A stretch of DNA of 64,000 nucleotides from Lewinellaceae bacterium (GTDB taxonomy: Bacteria > Bacteroidota > Bacteroidia > Chitinophagales > Saprospiraceae). Position numbers and translations under genes: made by a program. The notes beneath the pieces were generated by a model. It did not search any database. It worked only from the letters and a program-made list of their open reading frames with translations, and had not been told where the DNA came from. Location of the stretch: contig JACJYL010000001.1 in NCBI GenBank assembly GCA_020636105.1, positions 2,480,001-2,544,000 on the forward strand. The letters run 5' to 3'. Within the stretch, counting starts at the first letter, position 1; the number at the start of each line of letters is the position of its first letter. Positions 34,384 to 45,200 of the stretch are shown here, in pieces.

Positions 34384-35613
34384 TCATTCCACCCAAATAT
34401 CTGTTTCTTTTTCGTAGACCACTATTGAATCTGGATAGATCCCCTCAAGATGATGATACCGCAGACTTTCCTTACTGATCCGGTGCCTGGACACAACGGT
34501 CTTCCACACCAATTTTTGGGGAGCGGTGATTTCATATGCCATTGAAAATTCCCGGGCGGCTCCGGGAGGGATGTTGCTGTCACTGATCTTCTTTGCTACC
34601 GGGTACCATTCCCACTCCTCCCCTATCCGAAATTCCTTTTGCATCAATTGCTTTCCTTGGCTGTCTTTAATAAAAAAACGGATCATAAAAAACCGTTCGG
34701 GGTCCCCTGTAGGCACTTTGTGGCCGGCAAAATCATTCCTGACTTTAAGGGACAATTCCAACTGATCGCCCACCGCATATCTCTCTTTGAGGTTCGCCGT
34801 CACAAATGAATAGCCAACCAGCCCTTTCACAGTTTCGTCTTTAACTTTGGGAATTCCGGAACCGGGGAAGAAATGCCGAAACCCTCTTTTGGTTTCAGGG
34901 CCGGTGATGAGCTGGCGTTTTATTTCAGGCATGTGGCAGCCGATACAATTAATACCGGCTTTTGAGAAAGGCCCGGCTTTCCATTCGTTACCCGTTTCGA
35001 AGGTACATATCAATTGATCGCTGATCTGCTCTGCAGCATTATGGCACCCGAGGCATAATGTTTCGGACAGATACTCTTTATCCACCACATGACTGTGCGG
35101 GGGCGAAACATCCGGATTGGCTCCAATGACATTCCCGTTTTTTATGTGGCAGCCCAGGCAGGTAACGCCTTCCTGTTGTAACACCGGATCGAAAAATGGG
35201 TTGGGGCGTTTTACAGGTTGGAAATAATCGCCATTTAGCATTCCGGTCACGATCTCCTCCTGTTGGTTTTGAAGCGGCAGGTGGCAGTTAATGCAAATGA
35301 AGAGATTGTTGTTTTTTTTCAGTTCTGCCTGGTATTGAAGATCAACCCAGGCATGGGCATGGGTTGACATTTTCCATTCTTCATAGATCTCCACATGGCA
35401 TTTGCCACATTCTGCTGCACTCATAGATACCATTCCCATTGGCAATTCAATATTGAAAATCGGGCTTTCCCAGCTTTTGGTCAGCGCCATTGTATCCGGG
35501 AAACGGTTACTCTCGGTTTCTTTTCCCTCTTGTTGCGAATTTCCTCTTGTACAATTAACCAAAAAAATGGCAATAAAACCAGCTGCAATAATCCACCAGA
35601 CCGACTTGTTCAT
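34384..35613 (-). CDS. Pentahaem c-type cytochrome lipoprotein
   Basis: A 409-residue protein from the ATG at 35613, which begins a lipoprotein signal (MNKSVWWIIAAGFIAIFLVNC, lipobox cysteine 21). The longer frame adds 24 unlikely residues. Five CxxCH haem-binding motifs occur: CGKCH (69-73), CINCH, CLGCH, CLGCH and CIGCH, all in the first about 230 residues. They are followed by a roughly 170-residue beta-rich C-terminal domain without haem sites (VTANLKERYAVGDQLELSLKVRNDFAGHKVPTG). The layout resembles multihaem cytochromes of the c554-like group with a fused Ig-like domain. It is probably an extracytoplasmic electron carrier or reductase of unknown partner. Neighbours give no hint. Confidence 0.87.
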   Translation of the reverse strand: MNKSVWWIIAAGFIAIFLVNCTRGNSQQEGKETESNRFPDTMALTKSWESPIFNIELPMGMVSMSAAECGKCHVEIYEEWKMSTHAHAWVDLQYQAELKKNNNLFICINCHLPLQNQQEEIVTGMLNGDYFQPVKRPNPFFDPVLQQEGVTCLGCHIKNGNVIGANPDVSPPHSHVVDKEYLSETLCLGCHNAAEQISDQLICTFETGNEWKAGPFSKAGINCIGCHMPEIKRQLITGPETKRGFRHFFPGSGIPKVKDETVKGLVGYSFVTANLKERYAVGDQLELSLKVRNDFAGHKVPTGDPERFFMIRFFIKDSQGKQLMQKEFRIGEEWEWYPVAKKISDSNIPPGAAREFSMAYEITAPQKLVWKTVVSRHRISKESLRYHHLEGIYPDSIVVYEKETDIWVE

Positions 35614-35702
35614 AATCCTAAATTTCCAACGCCTGAGCACGTTTGTTAGAATGGTAAATTTATCGCAACAGCCCTGTATTACCAACTAAAACAGGATATT
35701 TA

Positions 35703-36062
35703 TCAGGTAAAAAAAGCATCTTTAAAATGCTCGATTGTCGAATGCTGGTCACTTTGAATCAAAACGGAAATGAAATCAAATCTAACCTCCCAGTCATGGC
35801 CGATTTTTTCCATATATGCCGATGCGGCGTCCGCCATAAATTGTTCTTTCCTGGCTGTGATGAATTCTTCAGGTTTTCCAAAAGCATCATTTGTCCTTGT
35901 TTTGACTTCCACAAAAACCAAAACAGTTCCGTCCATGGCAATGATATCTACTTCGGCCCGACGATATCTCCAATTGGCTTCCAGTATACTATATCCCTGC
36001 TCTGCTAAAAAAGCCCTGGCCAGGGCTTCACCTCTTTTTCCTATTGCATTATGGAGGGCCAT
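35703..36062 (-). CDS. yraN: UPF0102/YraN-family protein
   Basis: A 119-residue nuclease-fold protein: KRGEALARAFLAEQGYSILEANWR, AEVDIIAMDGTVLVFVEVKTRT, DFISV. The E-V-D...E-V-K pattern is the PD-(D/E)xK-like core of the YraN family. Its cellular role is not established. Length and start are typical. Confidence 0.9.
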   Translation of the reverse strand: MALHNAIGKRGEALARAFLAEQGYSILEANWRYRRAEVDIIAMDGTVLVFVEVKTRTNDAFGKPEEFITARKEQFMADAASAYMEKIGHDWEVRFDFISVLIQSDQHSTIEHFKDAFFT

Positions 36063-36230
36063 GAAAATTTAGGTTTAACGTTCAAAAATCGAATAATTAT
36101 CCAACGAATATAAAATATTTTGCGCCACCGATCCGGCTTTAGCTTTATGAATTGGTTTTTTATCTGTGTTATACACTGCCCCCCATGGAACACAGGAAGA
36201 ACAAATTTGACGAATTTAACGGGTTTTATT

Positions 36231-36265
36231 AAAAAAAAAGCCCCTACGCCGGGAAGCATAGAGGC
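36231..36265 (-). terminator. Intrinsic terminator of the 36.3-40.3 kb gene
   Basis: On the minus strand GCCTCTATGC pairs with GCGTAGGGGC (10 bp including two G-U pairs), followed by nine T. It begins 31 bp after the stop codon. Confidence 0.75.
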
Positions 36266-36295
36266 CATAGTACTTAAAAAGTACACAATAAAACA

Positions 36296-39200
36296 CTATT
36301 CAGTCAAAATCATTTTTCTCGTATCTTTCCAACCCCCTGCTCTCAACTCGTAATACATCACTCCTGTAACGCTGAGGTCGTCTTTTCCTATTACAATTTC
36401 GTTGTATCCGCTTTCATAATTTCCTTCCATGTGGTAGATCAATCTTCCGGCCAGGTCGTAAACATTCAGGCTCACCTCTCCCGTTTCAGAAATTTTGAAA
36501 GGGATGATGGTATCATCACTAAACGGATTGGGTCTGTTCTGGTACAATTCGTTTCCGCTATCCGCATCCACAGCGGAAGAAGTCAGGAATACCAGCCCGA
36601 GGTCGAGTATATCTTCTTCCAAAGTATATGCTTCGGCTTCGGTAAGCCTGGAGTCGATAAAAATCAGGTCCTGCAGTTCAGCATTGGCATTAGACGTAAA
36701 AGTCAGGCTAAACAGAACGATTTCTTTGGAATCAGGCGTTTCGCTCATCTGGTTCCAGCTGGCGGTCAGCATTCCGTGTTCCGCAGCTTTTGAACCGAAG
36801 TTGTTGGCATCCAGTGAAGGAAGATCAGCACTGCTTGCCGCAACGAATTCCAAAGCTCCCGGATCAAAACTCATGGTAAACTGGAATCCTGCGAGCTTAT
36901 CCATATCCCGGGCCATAAAATCAATGGTTACGGTTTCTCCGGCTTTCACCGTTCTGTTCTCTACTGCGATCCCGAATTCGGCATAAGCACTGCGCTCTTC
37001 AGTTCCTATCAGGCTGTTCGGAGTTGCCGAATTATTGACATCCCCAATTTTTATCCCGATGAAATCCATATTCATCGCATCGTTTGATAAATTTTCAATA
37101 TTCTGTAAGCCCGGAATCTCAGTGGCCCATGGGTTATCGGGTTGCGGAAAAACGAAACCGGCACTCACAAACCTCCATGAACTACTTCCCGGGGGCATTT
37201 CTTCATCTATGTGCAATACCAGTTTCCTGAGTTTAATCAGGTCTGTGGTGGTAATACTATGCGAATTATTCACGTCTGCTGCGAGATATTTATAAGGAGA
37301 ATCGAATAACTGAACCCCTAAAATGTGTTTGGTGATCAGGATGAGATCAAGGGTGGTCACACCATTCAAAATATCATCGTTTTTCTCAGGGATCAGGGTA
37401 TAACTATATCCTGCCGGTACATCGTTGAACTCAAAATGACCGTCGTCTCCTGTCATCACTTCTGAAGTTTCTATTCCTTGTACATTCACCATAACATGCT
37501 CGACATGTTCTCCTGTAGGGGTAACAATGGTCCCTGCGATCATATTCATTGTAGAGGCCTGCTCCGGGCAAATATTCAGGTTATCCTGCACATCGATATA
37601 GGTCAGGCAAAATTCACTGTTCCCTGATTCATCCGTTACCCACACTTCAATTTGCTGGATTCCTTGTTGTGCACAGGTAAACACCAGACTTGTATCGGTC
37701 GGTGGAGTACCATTCGATCCATCACCCATCCTCAACGTTGTTTTAATGTCTTCTACTGCCGTACAATTATCGTGTACCCCATTGAAATTTATAAAAGAAG
37801 ACACATTTACACTGGCTGTTGGCACACCACCATCTGCCACTAAATCAACCGAAAGACCTGTAATACATATGATAGATGGCGCAGACCGATCCTCCACGGT
37901 GATCAGCACCGAACAGGTAGAAGCATTTCCACAATGATCAGCAACCGTAAAGGTTATCTGGGTGGTGCCTAACGGGTACACACCACTTGCATTCGCCCCG
38001 TTGGCATAAGCATAGGGCGAATTATTGGTAATGGTCAGTGAATTAGAGCAATCGTCAGCGACAATAGGATTCATGGTAACCGTCCCGAAACCACACTGAG
38101 CATCTACTCCCACGGTTACATTTTCAGGGCAACTTTCAATCACTGGCGGGTCGGAATCCAACACTTTAATGACTTGTGTATGGGTAAATTTTCCGCCCTG
38201 GTCAGGATTTTCTTCATCAAAATTACACCAGTCGATCACAGTCCATTTTCTCAATATTTTATAACAGGCCGGCATGGTTATCGTATAGATTGCATCAGAG
38301 TAATTATACACCAAATTGCTGCATTGATCTCCTGTAAAAACAGGCCCCTGATACTCTTGAGGTAAATCTCCGGGAGCCACGGCAGCTCCACATTCATAAG
38401 TGGTATAAGTTGGCGGCCAGATGATCTGATCCTCACTAAAAGGATCTTCGTTGATCAACGTAATTACCTGCACACAGGTTGCTGTATGTTCAGAAAGATC
38501 AGTAGCGGTAAAAGTTCTTACAATATTTCCTACCCCACAATTATTTATATTCTCAACCACATCCGTTTCTAAGGTATAAGTACAATTATCGATCACCACC
38601 GGGCTTCCGAAAATAGAAAGATCTGAATAATCATCGTGACAATCGATGGTCACGTCATCCGGGCAATCGGCAAAAAACGGGGCAATTTGATCCTGAACGG
38701 TGACCAGTGTTGTACACTCGTTGAAATGATTGAACAAATCGCCGCCTGGCAATTCTCTTGAAGGATCGATGGGTCCCTGCCCCGGATTTACTTCATAAAC
38801 GTGTAGTAAAACCATAATGGAATCTTCTTCCATTTCCTCGCAACAGAAAATCACCTGGTTGTCAAACCATTCCTGGTAACCGTCCTGTGGAGAATCATCC
38901 CCATTGGCTCCATCACAAACCCCTGTCATTACCCTCCTGGCCTTATAAAAAAGCTGAGGGTTACAGTTATCATTACTGCCTTCATCAAAAGAAACAGCAG
39001 CTACTACCCCTATGCCTCCCGTTGAAATCGAAACCACCAGCTCATCATTACAAACAGCAGTAGGTTTTTGATTATCCACCACCGTCACAGTAATGGAACA
39101 CCCTGTAGTGTTTCCGCATTCATCTACTCCGGTATACTGCACGGTATGGGTGCCCACAGGAACGTGAGTGTGGGGGCCAAAACCGGCCGCTCCATACGAA

Positions 39201-40282
39201 GTATTGGCGAAAATATCAGGATCGGCATCGCAATTATCCGATAACTCGGGAATCGGAAGGGATACCGTACCATAACACTCTCCAGGGACGGTGGAAACGA
39301 CAAGATTCTCCGGGCATTCAAATACGGGAGCCGTTTCATCCGCGATGCTGATAATCTGTTGGTGCATCACGAAGAAGTCGGTGCAATTATCCAATACTGA
39401 CCATTCCCTGACGATCTGATACTCAATATTGGAGCATACATAAACCGTATCATCTTCGAAGGTGGTAAGCAAATTACATATATCCCCATTCATGATGCTG
39501 CCCCCATCAATCATGGGTACACCGGTAACCGTTTCCGGATCTGCATCCGGATTATCGCAGCTAATGGTAATATTATTGGGAAAAACCACCATGTCAAGGG
39601 TAGGTTTTTCCAGGTAAATCATTTGTACACAACTTACGGAATTACCTGAATTGTCGGTAGCCACCCAGGTTCTCTCCACTTCTGTCACAATTTCCGTCAG
39701 GCAGTTGCCCAGGGTCACTACATCGGTATAGGTGAGACTTTCAATGCTTCCGCAATTATCCATAGCCACAGGCATTCCAATAGTGGCAACACTTGTATCC
39801 CCCATACATCCCATGAAAACATCGGCGCAGTTTACCTGGAAAACAGGATTTACATAATCCATCAGTTCTATAAAACCGATACAAATGGTATTGGTATTAA
39901 TGTCTTCGATCTCCACGCTCAGTATTTCTCCTATATAAGGAGATGCATCAAAGAAAATTTGATCCACTCCAAAGGCCACGACATTATTCAGGCCATCTCT
40001 GGCGATCATATTCTTTGGACCAGGGCACTGCAGAGGTGCCTGGACTACCGCGTCGATCACCAGGGTTACCTCACAGGTTTGGTTCACAGAAACCTGTAAA
40101 GGAGAATTAAACGTACCGATACATGCCAGATTACATTGGGCTTGTAAACTAATAAAGGCGAATAAAGTAAATAACGAAAGAAGCAAAACCCGAAGATTTA
40201 ACCCTCCCCCGTATTTCCTTCTCCCGGCTACCGGTGCAGAACATCCGGTTTCTTTTGACGTGTTTAAATTTAAGTGTTTCAT
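36296..40282 (-). CDS. Giant secreted HYR-like protein with dockerin-like and cohesin-like segments and T9SS type A CTD
   Basis: 1328 residues. An unusually long N-region (28 residues) precedes a signal peptide (VLLLSLFTLFAFISLQAQ). Residues about 50-930 are tandem Ig-like/HYR-type modules rich in DNC/DDCS, GTVxxxxP, CxxxVTVxDxxxP patterns, some with paired cysteines. Near 965-1030 a segment LNGVTTLDLILITKHILG ... AADVNNSHSITTTDLIKLRKL carries two dockerin-like Ca-binding/helix repeats. Near 1100-1220 a cohesin-like domain follows (VKAGETVTIDFMARDMDKLAGFQFTMSFDPGALEF). The last about 80 residues (NRPNPFSDDTIIPFKI to TRKMILTE) form a type A sorting domain. It is probably a cell-surface adhesin or scaffold exported by T9SS. 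No enzymatic domain was recognised. Confidence 0.82.
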   Translation of the reverse strand: MKHLNLNTSKETGCSAPVAGRRKYGGGLNLRVLLLSLFTLFAFISLQAQCNLACIGTFNSPLQVSVNQTCEVTLVIDAVVQAPLQCPGPKNMIARDGLNNVVAFGVDQIFFDASPYIGEILSVEIEDINTNTICIGFIELMDYVNPVFQVNCADVFMGCMGDTSVATIGMPVAMDNCGSIESLTYTDVVTLGNCLTEIVTEVERTWVATDNSGNSVSCVQMIYLEKPTLDMVVFPNNITISCDNPDADPETVTGVPMIDGGSIMNGDICNLLTTFEDDTVYVCSNIEYQIVREWSVLDNCTDFFVMHQQIISIADETAPVFECPENLVVSTVPGECYGTVSLPIPELSDNCDADPDIFANTSYGAAGFGPHTHVPVGTHTVQYTGVDECGNTTGCSITVTVVDNQKPTAVCNDELVVSISTGGIGVVAAVSFDEGSNDNCNPQLFYKARRVMTGVCDGANGDDSPQDGYQEWFDNQVIFCCEEMEEDSIMVLLHVYEVNPGQGPIDPSRELPGGDLFNHFNECTTLVTVQDQIAPFFADCPDDVTIDCHDDYSDLSIFGSPVVIDNCTYTLETDVVENINNCGVGNIVRTFTATDLSEHTATCVQVITLINEDPFSEDQIIWPPTYTTYECGAAVAPGDLPQEYQGPVFTGDQCSNLVYNYSDAIYTITMPACYKILRKWTVIDWCNFDEENPDQGGKFTHTQVIKVLDSDPPVIESCPENVTVGVDAQCGFGTVTMNPIVADDCSNSLTITNNSPYAYANGANASGVYPLGTTQITFTVADHCGNASTCSVLITVEDRSAPSIICITGLSVDLVADGGVPTASVNVSSFINFNGVHDNCTAVEDIKTTLRMGDGSNGTPPTDTSLVFTCAQQGIQQIEVWVTDESGNSEFCLTYIDVQDNLNICPEQASTMNMIAGTIVTPTGEHVEHVMVNVQGIETSEVMTGDDGHFEFNDVPAGYSYTLIPEKNDDILNGVTTLDLILITKHILGVQLFDSPYKYLAADVNNSHSITTTDLIKLRKLVLHIDEEMPPGSSSWRFVSAGFVFPQPDNPWATEIPGLQNIENLSNDAMNMDFIGIKIGDVNNSATPNSLIGTEERSAYAEFGIAVENRTVKAGETVTIDFMARDMDKLAGFQFTMSFDPGALEFVAASSADLPSLDANNFGSKAAEHGMLTASWNQMSETPDSKEIVLFSLTFTSNANAELQDLIFIDSRLTEAEAYTLEEDILDLGLVFLTSSAVDADSGNELYQNRPNPFSDDTIIPFKISETGEVSLNVYDLAGRLIYHMEGNYESGYNEIVIGKDDLSVTGVMYYELRAGGWKDTRKMILTE

Positions 40283-40770
40283 AATTTTGACGTGTTAATA
40301 ATTATTGCTGAATAGTTTAATCTGTTTTAAAATCTGGGATAGCTCCGCCTGTCTCTCACAGGTCAACACCTGTCAGAAATAATGCTTTTAATTCCGCTTT
40401 TTATTTATTGGAAAAGCTATCTGTCTGCCTGCTTTACCGGAATACCCGGTTTAAAGAAGCTTTTTTTAGACCATCTCAAAGTGAAGCTTTAATTTTTTTC
40501 CTGGAAATGGAATAAATTAAACTGTTCAGATAACTATAAGAAAATATCGTGCCAGTTTTTAATTTAATGAAAATCAATAAAAAAATAAACACATAAAACA
40601 TTTATAATCAACGACTTAAAATTAAATTTAATATAAAATTTGATGAAATCAGGTTGGGGGAGCAGGTTTTATTTAAGGTGTTGTATGCTTTAGGGTAAAA
40701 ATTTTCCAACCGGAGATACCTTCAATCTGGCCTTCCCAAAAGAGATGATTTTAAACGAAAAAGGCCCAAA

Positions 40771-40807
40771 ATAAAAAAGCCCCCCTCCTGTGTGCCAGAA
40801 GAGAGGC
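40771..40807 (-). terminator. Intrinsic terminator without an adjacent protein gene
   Basis: On the minus strand AGAAGAGAGGC and GCCCCCCTCCT (plus-strand reading) form an 11-bp stem with several G-U pairs and a 7-nt loop, followed by TTTTTTATTTT. It is 430 bp downstream of porP, which already has its own terminator, so it may end a separate RNA. Confidence 0.6.
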
Positions 40808-41085
40808 CATCCCAAAAACCGATTAAAGTATACACTTGAAAACGGCTCTTGTGAATCACATACAATCCAATCGCCTTAAATAAAATTTACCATGTTTTCG
40901 GATAGGTGAACTGATCACAGATCAGAACCATCCAAAAACACGAAACCATCGATTCCGTGAGGAATCAATTTTTTAGAATAATCAAATAATTGATTAAATA
41001 CTTTTTGTGAATTAAAGCAGAAAGAAAAAATCTGCTTAAAAGAGGTATGAATTTAGCCTATAAAGTTACTTCCTGAAGAAGTTGA
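40808..41085 (-). ncRNA. Candidate small structured RNA (speculative)
   Basis: The minus strand has a perfect -7 box TATCTTTG (41095-41088) followed by several stem-loops. These are AAGCAGA/TCTGCTT (41015-41037), GATTCC-GTGA-GGAATC (about 40950), and CTGATC-ACA-GATCAG (40911-40925). An intrinsic terminator at 40771-40807 follows. No ORF is present. Together they outline a transcript of about 300 nt. No good -33 box was found, and no known RNA family was recognised. Confidence 0.3.
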
Positions 41086-41145
41086 CACAAAGATACATTT
41101 TTTTTTGAAAAAATCTAAACCGATATGCCTATTATTTTTCCGTAC

Positions 41146-41180
41146 AAAAGAAAAGCCCCGCTTCCTGTTAAGGAGGGGGC
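41146..41180 (-). terminator. Terminator of the porP gene
   Basis: On the minus strand GCCCCCTCCT pairs with AGGAAGCGGGGC (bulged), followed by TTTTCTTTT. It lies 51 bp after the PorP stop. Confidence 0.6.
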
Positions 41181-41230
41181 CTTCTAAAATTAATTGTTAA
41201 AGGACATCTGTATTTAATTCATAGTTTATT

Positions 41231-42154
41231 TTAAAACTTTTTAAGGTCTTTTTCTTTCTTTTCAAACTTAAACGCGACGGTGACCTCATGGGACCCCGTA
41301 TTAAACTTCTGGAAATGCTGGAAAGACAAATCATAGGAATAATAAAGCCTGAAAGCAGAAAGTTTGGTTCCCAACAGGATTCCCATGGCACTAAGGGAGC
41401 GATAGGATACCCCTGCTATCAGCTGATCCTTGAGGAAGCTGGCCTTCAGGTTAAAATCCATCTGAAAAGGAACATCCCTGATTTGTCGAATTAAAATGGA
41501 TGGCTCCAGTTTTACATTGTATTCGTATAATTCAAAGGTGTGCCCTAAATTAAAGGTATAATAACTAAAAAAACCTCTGTTTCCGGACGAAGTGGTTCCT
41601 GCAATATCATCGAGTCGGCTTCTGACAAGATTATTAAAGGTAATCCCGAAATAGGTGTTTTCTTTAATGGTACCGCGTACGCCCAGTGCTGCATCAAAGA
41701 TGCTTTTTCCATCAAGGATTTCCGTAAGGAGATCATCTGCCGGGTCAAAGAATTCCCCCCCAGTGATAGCATTATCGACGGTCATTTGCTGAAACTCTGT
41801 GAAGAAACCTGCTGAAAGTTTGGCTGTTTCCTGTATATTGAACTTGAAAGCAAAATTCAATTGCGCCTTTAAACGGGTCAATTGTGCGGCAGTTTCAGAT
41901 AATAACCCGACTCCCAGCCCAAAGGATTTGCCAATAGGCCCATTATAGTAAGCCGTATAGGTTTTAGGCGCATCCGGGAATCCGGTCCACTGTGCACGCA
42001 AATTCAAATGCAAATTATGAGAATCATCAAACCCCGCTGCTGCCGGATTAATTAAAACCGGGCTGATGTGATATTGCATAAAAATGGCCTCGTCCTGAGC
42101 GGAAAGAAAATGAAAGGCCAATATTGATATAAAGAGTAAAAATAATTTTCTCAT
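41231..42154 (-). CDS. PorP/SprF-family T9SS outer-membrane partner protein
   Basis: 307 residues from the ATG at 42154, which starts a signal peptide (MRKLFLLFISILAFHFLSAQ). Upstream in-frame residues are unrelated to it. The mature N-terminus, DEAIFMQYHISPVLINPAAAGF, is the defining PorP/SprF motif, followed by beta-barrel-like repeats (YNGPIGKSFGLGVGLLSETA; TYFGITFNNLV). PorP/SprF proteins accompany giant surface proteins carrying a type B sorting domain and are needed to display them. The gene just upstream encodes such a protein (ending at 42249), a textbook pairing. Confidence 0.93.
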   Translation of the reverse strand: MRKLFLLFISILAFHFLSAQDEAIFMQYHISPVLINPAAAGFDDSHNLHLNLRAQWTGFPDAPKTYTAYYNGPIGKSFGLGVGLLSETAAQLTRLKAQLNFAFKFNIQETAKLSAGFFTEFQQMTVDNAITGGEFFDPADDLLTEILDGKSIFDAALGVRGTIKENTYFGITFNNLVRSRLDDIAGTTSSGNRGFFSYYTFNLGHTFELYEYNVKLEPSILIRQIRDVPFQMDFNLKASFLKDQLIAGVSYRSLSAMGILLGTKLSAFRLYYSYDLSFQHFQKFNTGSHEVTVAFKFEKKEKDLKKF

Positions 42155-42197
42155 TTTAATGGAATTAAACGGTTCTTGGAAAATGATGCTTAAGGTT

Positions 42198-42229
42198 TGT
42201 TTGCGTCTGCCTTTCAGCAGACGCAAACA
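42198..42229. promoter_or_regulatory. Perfect 13-bp-stem hairpin between the giant gene and porP
   Basis: TGTTTGCGTCTGC and its exact reverse complement are separated by 6 nt, in the 94-bp intercistronic space. No T-run follows on the minus strand, so it looks like an RNA-processing, stability or expression-balancing element rather than a terminator. Confidence 0.6.
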
Positions 42230-42248
42230 CAATTCAGAGTTGCAGATC

Positions 42249-45200
42249 TTATCTCACAATAGTCAGCGATCCCTTCGTCTGGATGATCCCGTCAGGGCTC
42301 TGGTATTCCAGGATGAAGTAATAAGGTCCTTCAGGCAGAGGATCACCGTTGAAAGAATTTCCTTCCCAGCTATTATCGTAATTATCCGTTTGGTACACCA
42401 GCTGACCCCATCTGTTATAGATTTCCAGGTGATTATCTGGTAACTCTCCGATACAGAAAATAATGAATTCGTCATTGCTGCCATTACCATCCGGCGTAAT
42501 CACCACTCTTTGTTCTAAACAAGGGAAACGGCGATCTTCCACTTCTCCAACCACTGTACCAGACAAACTTTCGCAGCCATTACTATCGGTTACCTGGAGG
42601 TAATATGGTCCGGGGCACAATCCGGTAATTACATCCTGATTAAGATCAATTACCTCAATATTGAGCCAATTGTAATTGTACTCTCCATTTCCCCCGGTTA
42701 CTATTGCTGATACAGAACCATTGGATCCACTACAATCGCTGTATCCCGTTCCCGGTTCGGTGGCAGGTTCTGCCACGATAGTCACCTGGATCGGTGTAGG
42801 TTCCACAATATTGTAACTTCTTACAATGGTACATCCGTTGGCATCTGTTACGGTCAGGCCATAATTTCCTGCAGCAAGGAAATTGTTCGCACTGCCAATA
42901 TTAGGGTTACTCCACTGGTAAACATAATCAGGAACACCTCCGAAACCGGCCACTTCAATAGATCCGTCCTGCAATCCGTCACAGGAAACATCTTCCACAG
43001 CTTCCACCGCATTAAGCACGGGCGGGGCGGATAAAGTAATAACTTCCATAGCTTCGCACCCCAGTTCATCAATTGCGATAAGGTTGTAAGTGCCCGCCGT
43101 GGCATTCGTAAGGTTAGCCCCTACGCTGAAAAGGCTTCCACCGTATTCCCATTCGTAAGAGTAAACCCCTACTCCATTAGATCCTGCCGCAAGTGCTGTT
43201 CCATCTGAGGAATCACTACATTTTACGGCATATCCATTGTAATTAGAAGTTATATTCACGTTCACAGCGAGATTCGACTGCGTACCAATTTCATAGGTAT
43301 TGATCAATACAGCCCCGGTCTCATCGGTGATTTCAACCGTATAGGTTCCCGGACCAAAATCAGGGAGGTCTTCATTGGTGGAAATAATCGCCGGGCTACC
43401 TTGTTTACGCCATTCAAAGGTATAAGTGTTCGCCCCAAAAGGAGACAGGTCAATTAAACCGTTCTCGTCTCCCTGGCAGGTCACATCAACAATGGATACA
43501 GAATCTGAAAGTTCTGAAACGACGATTGCTTCTGTGGCAAATAACTGGCATCCATGTGAATCTGTAATAGAAGGCACATAATCGCCCCCACATAAACCAA
43601 TCGGCTGGGTGCCTCCAATGCCTGAGTTCCAGGTTACTGAATAGGGCCCGGTACCTCCGTTGATGTCCAGTACAATCTTTCCTGAACAAGCCGGTCCTTC
43701 CACATCATTCACCACGGCTGAGTTGTAGGTAATCTGATCTGGCTGGTTTATTTGACTTGAACCTCCGATAACAGTACCTTGCGCATCTGTTATCGTATAA
43801 TTGACTGTTCCTGCGGATAATGTATTCACCATAAACGCTCCGGTCACGTTGGCGATTGGTGAAGGGCCTGCATCTGCTACATAAGTATAAGGAGGTATCC
43901 CTCCACTTACTGTCACAGCCAGGATACCATTGGAGTATCCGTTACAGGAAACATCGGTTGTCACTTCTCCAGTAAACGCCAGTGGCGCTGCAGGAACCAT
44001 ATAACAGGCATTTGTCTGACAACCGTTCTGGTCTGTAACGGTGACACAATACTGCCCGGCGGACAGGTTATAAGCTTCAAAAGTAGTATTGGAAACGTTT
44101 GGTGACCACTGATATGACAGTGGTGTTCCATTTTGGAAGTTATTCAGTACAATAGATCCATCGTTACCATTTAAAGCAGGCCCGATGGTCGCTCCATAGG
44201 TTAAGGTTGAATAATTCTGAATTTGGAAAGAACCCGTGATCTGGTTATTGTTGACATCCGAAATGGTCACTGTATAATTTCCTGCAGGCTGGTTAATGAT
44301 ATCCTGACTCAAGCTGATAGGATTATTAGTCCCCCCTTGCAAGGCCCATTGGTAAGTGAGCAATCCAACTCCGCCAGTCACCTCAATATTAATCCCCCCC
44401 TGAGATGTGCCAACACAAGTGTTGTTGATCTGGAAAGAATTAATAATGATATTTTCACCTACCTGAACGCAGGCTTCATCCGTACAACCCGCATTATCGG
44501 TAACGGTAACACAATAATTTCCAGGTTGGGAAAGTCCAGTAATGTCTTCGGTTGTTGCCATAAAAGTCCCAGGTCCTGTCCATGAATAATCATAGGTTCC
44601 CGCTCCGGTTCCTCCGGTTACCGTCAGGTTGACTGCTCCCCCTGGCACATTTACAGGAATCAGGCTGGTAATATTCAATGGGTTATTTGATCCATCAACT
44701 GTAATGGTAGTAGAGGCTGTACATCCTCTTGCATCGGTAACGGTTACGGAATATACTCCGGCTGCAAGGTTGTTTTGCACCAATCCATCAGGCAATCCGC
44801 CACTCCATTCAACCATATAGGGCATGGTTCCACCGGTAACGGTAATGCTTATCGATCCGGTTGCTTCATTAGCACAAACCACATCCACCACATTTATATT
44901 GGAGATCGTCAGTGGTCCAGGTTGCGTAACCGTAAAGGATGCGGAAGTCAATAAGGTAGTAGAAGCATCAACAACGGTCACATAATATGTGCCCGGCTCC
45001 AGCCCTGAGATAGTGGATCCATCCTCACCGACCAAACTCCAGAGGTAAGCGAAGGGCCCATTCCCTGAAATGGCATCAATGCTGATCACTCCATCGCCGG
45101 ATCCGTTACAGGAAACCGGGGTTACCAGGAAATTGGTAATGCTAGGGGGTACTGCGGTGCCAATCGTTATAATACCTGGGTCATCGGAATCAATCGGATC

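Larger units (their letters stand above)
40283..41230. other. 948-bp gap between HYR protein and PorP genes
   Basis: No supported protein gene. It holds the porP terminator (41146-41180), a possible minus-strand small RNA (about 40771-41085) and, from 40283 to 40770, the leader of the HYR gene, in which nothing clear was seen. Confidence 0.6.
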
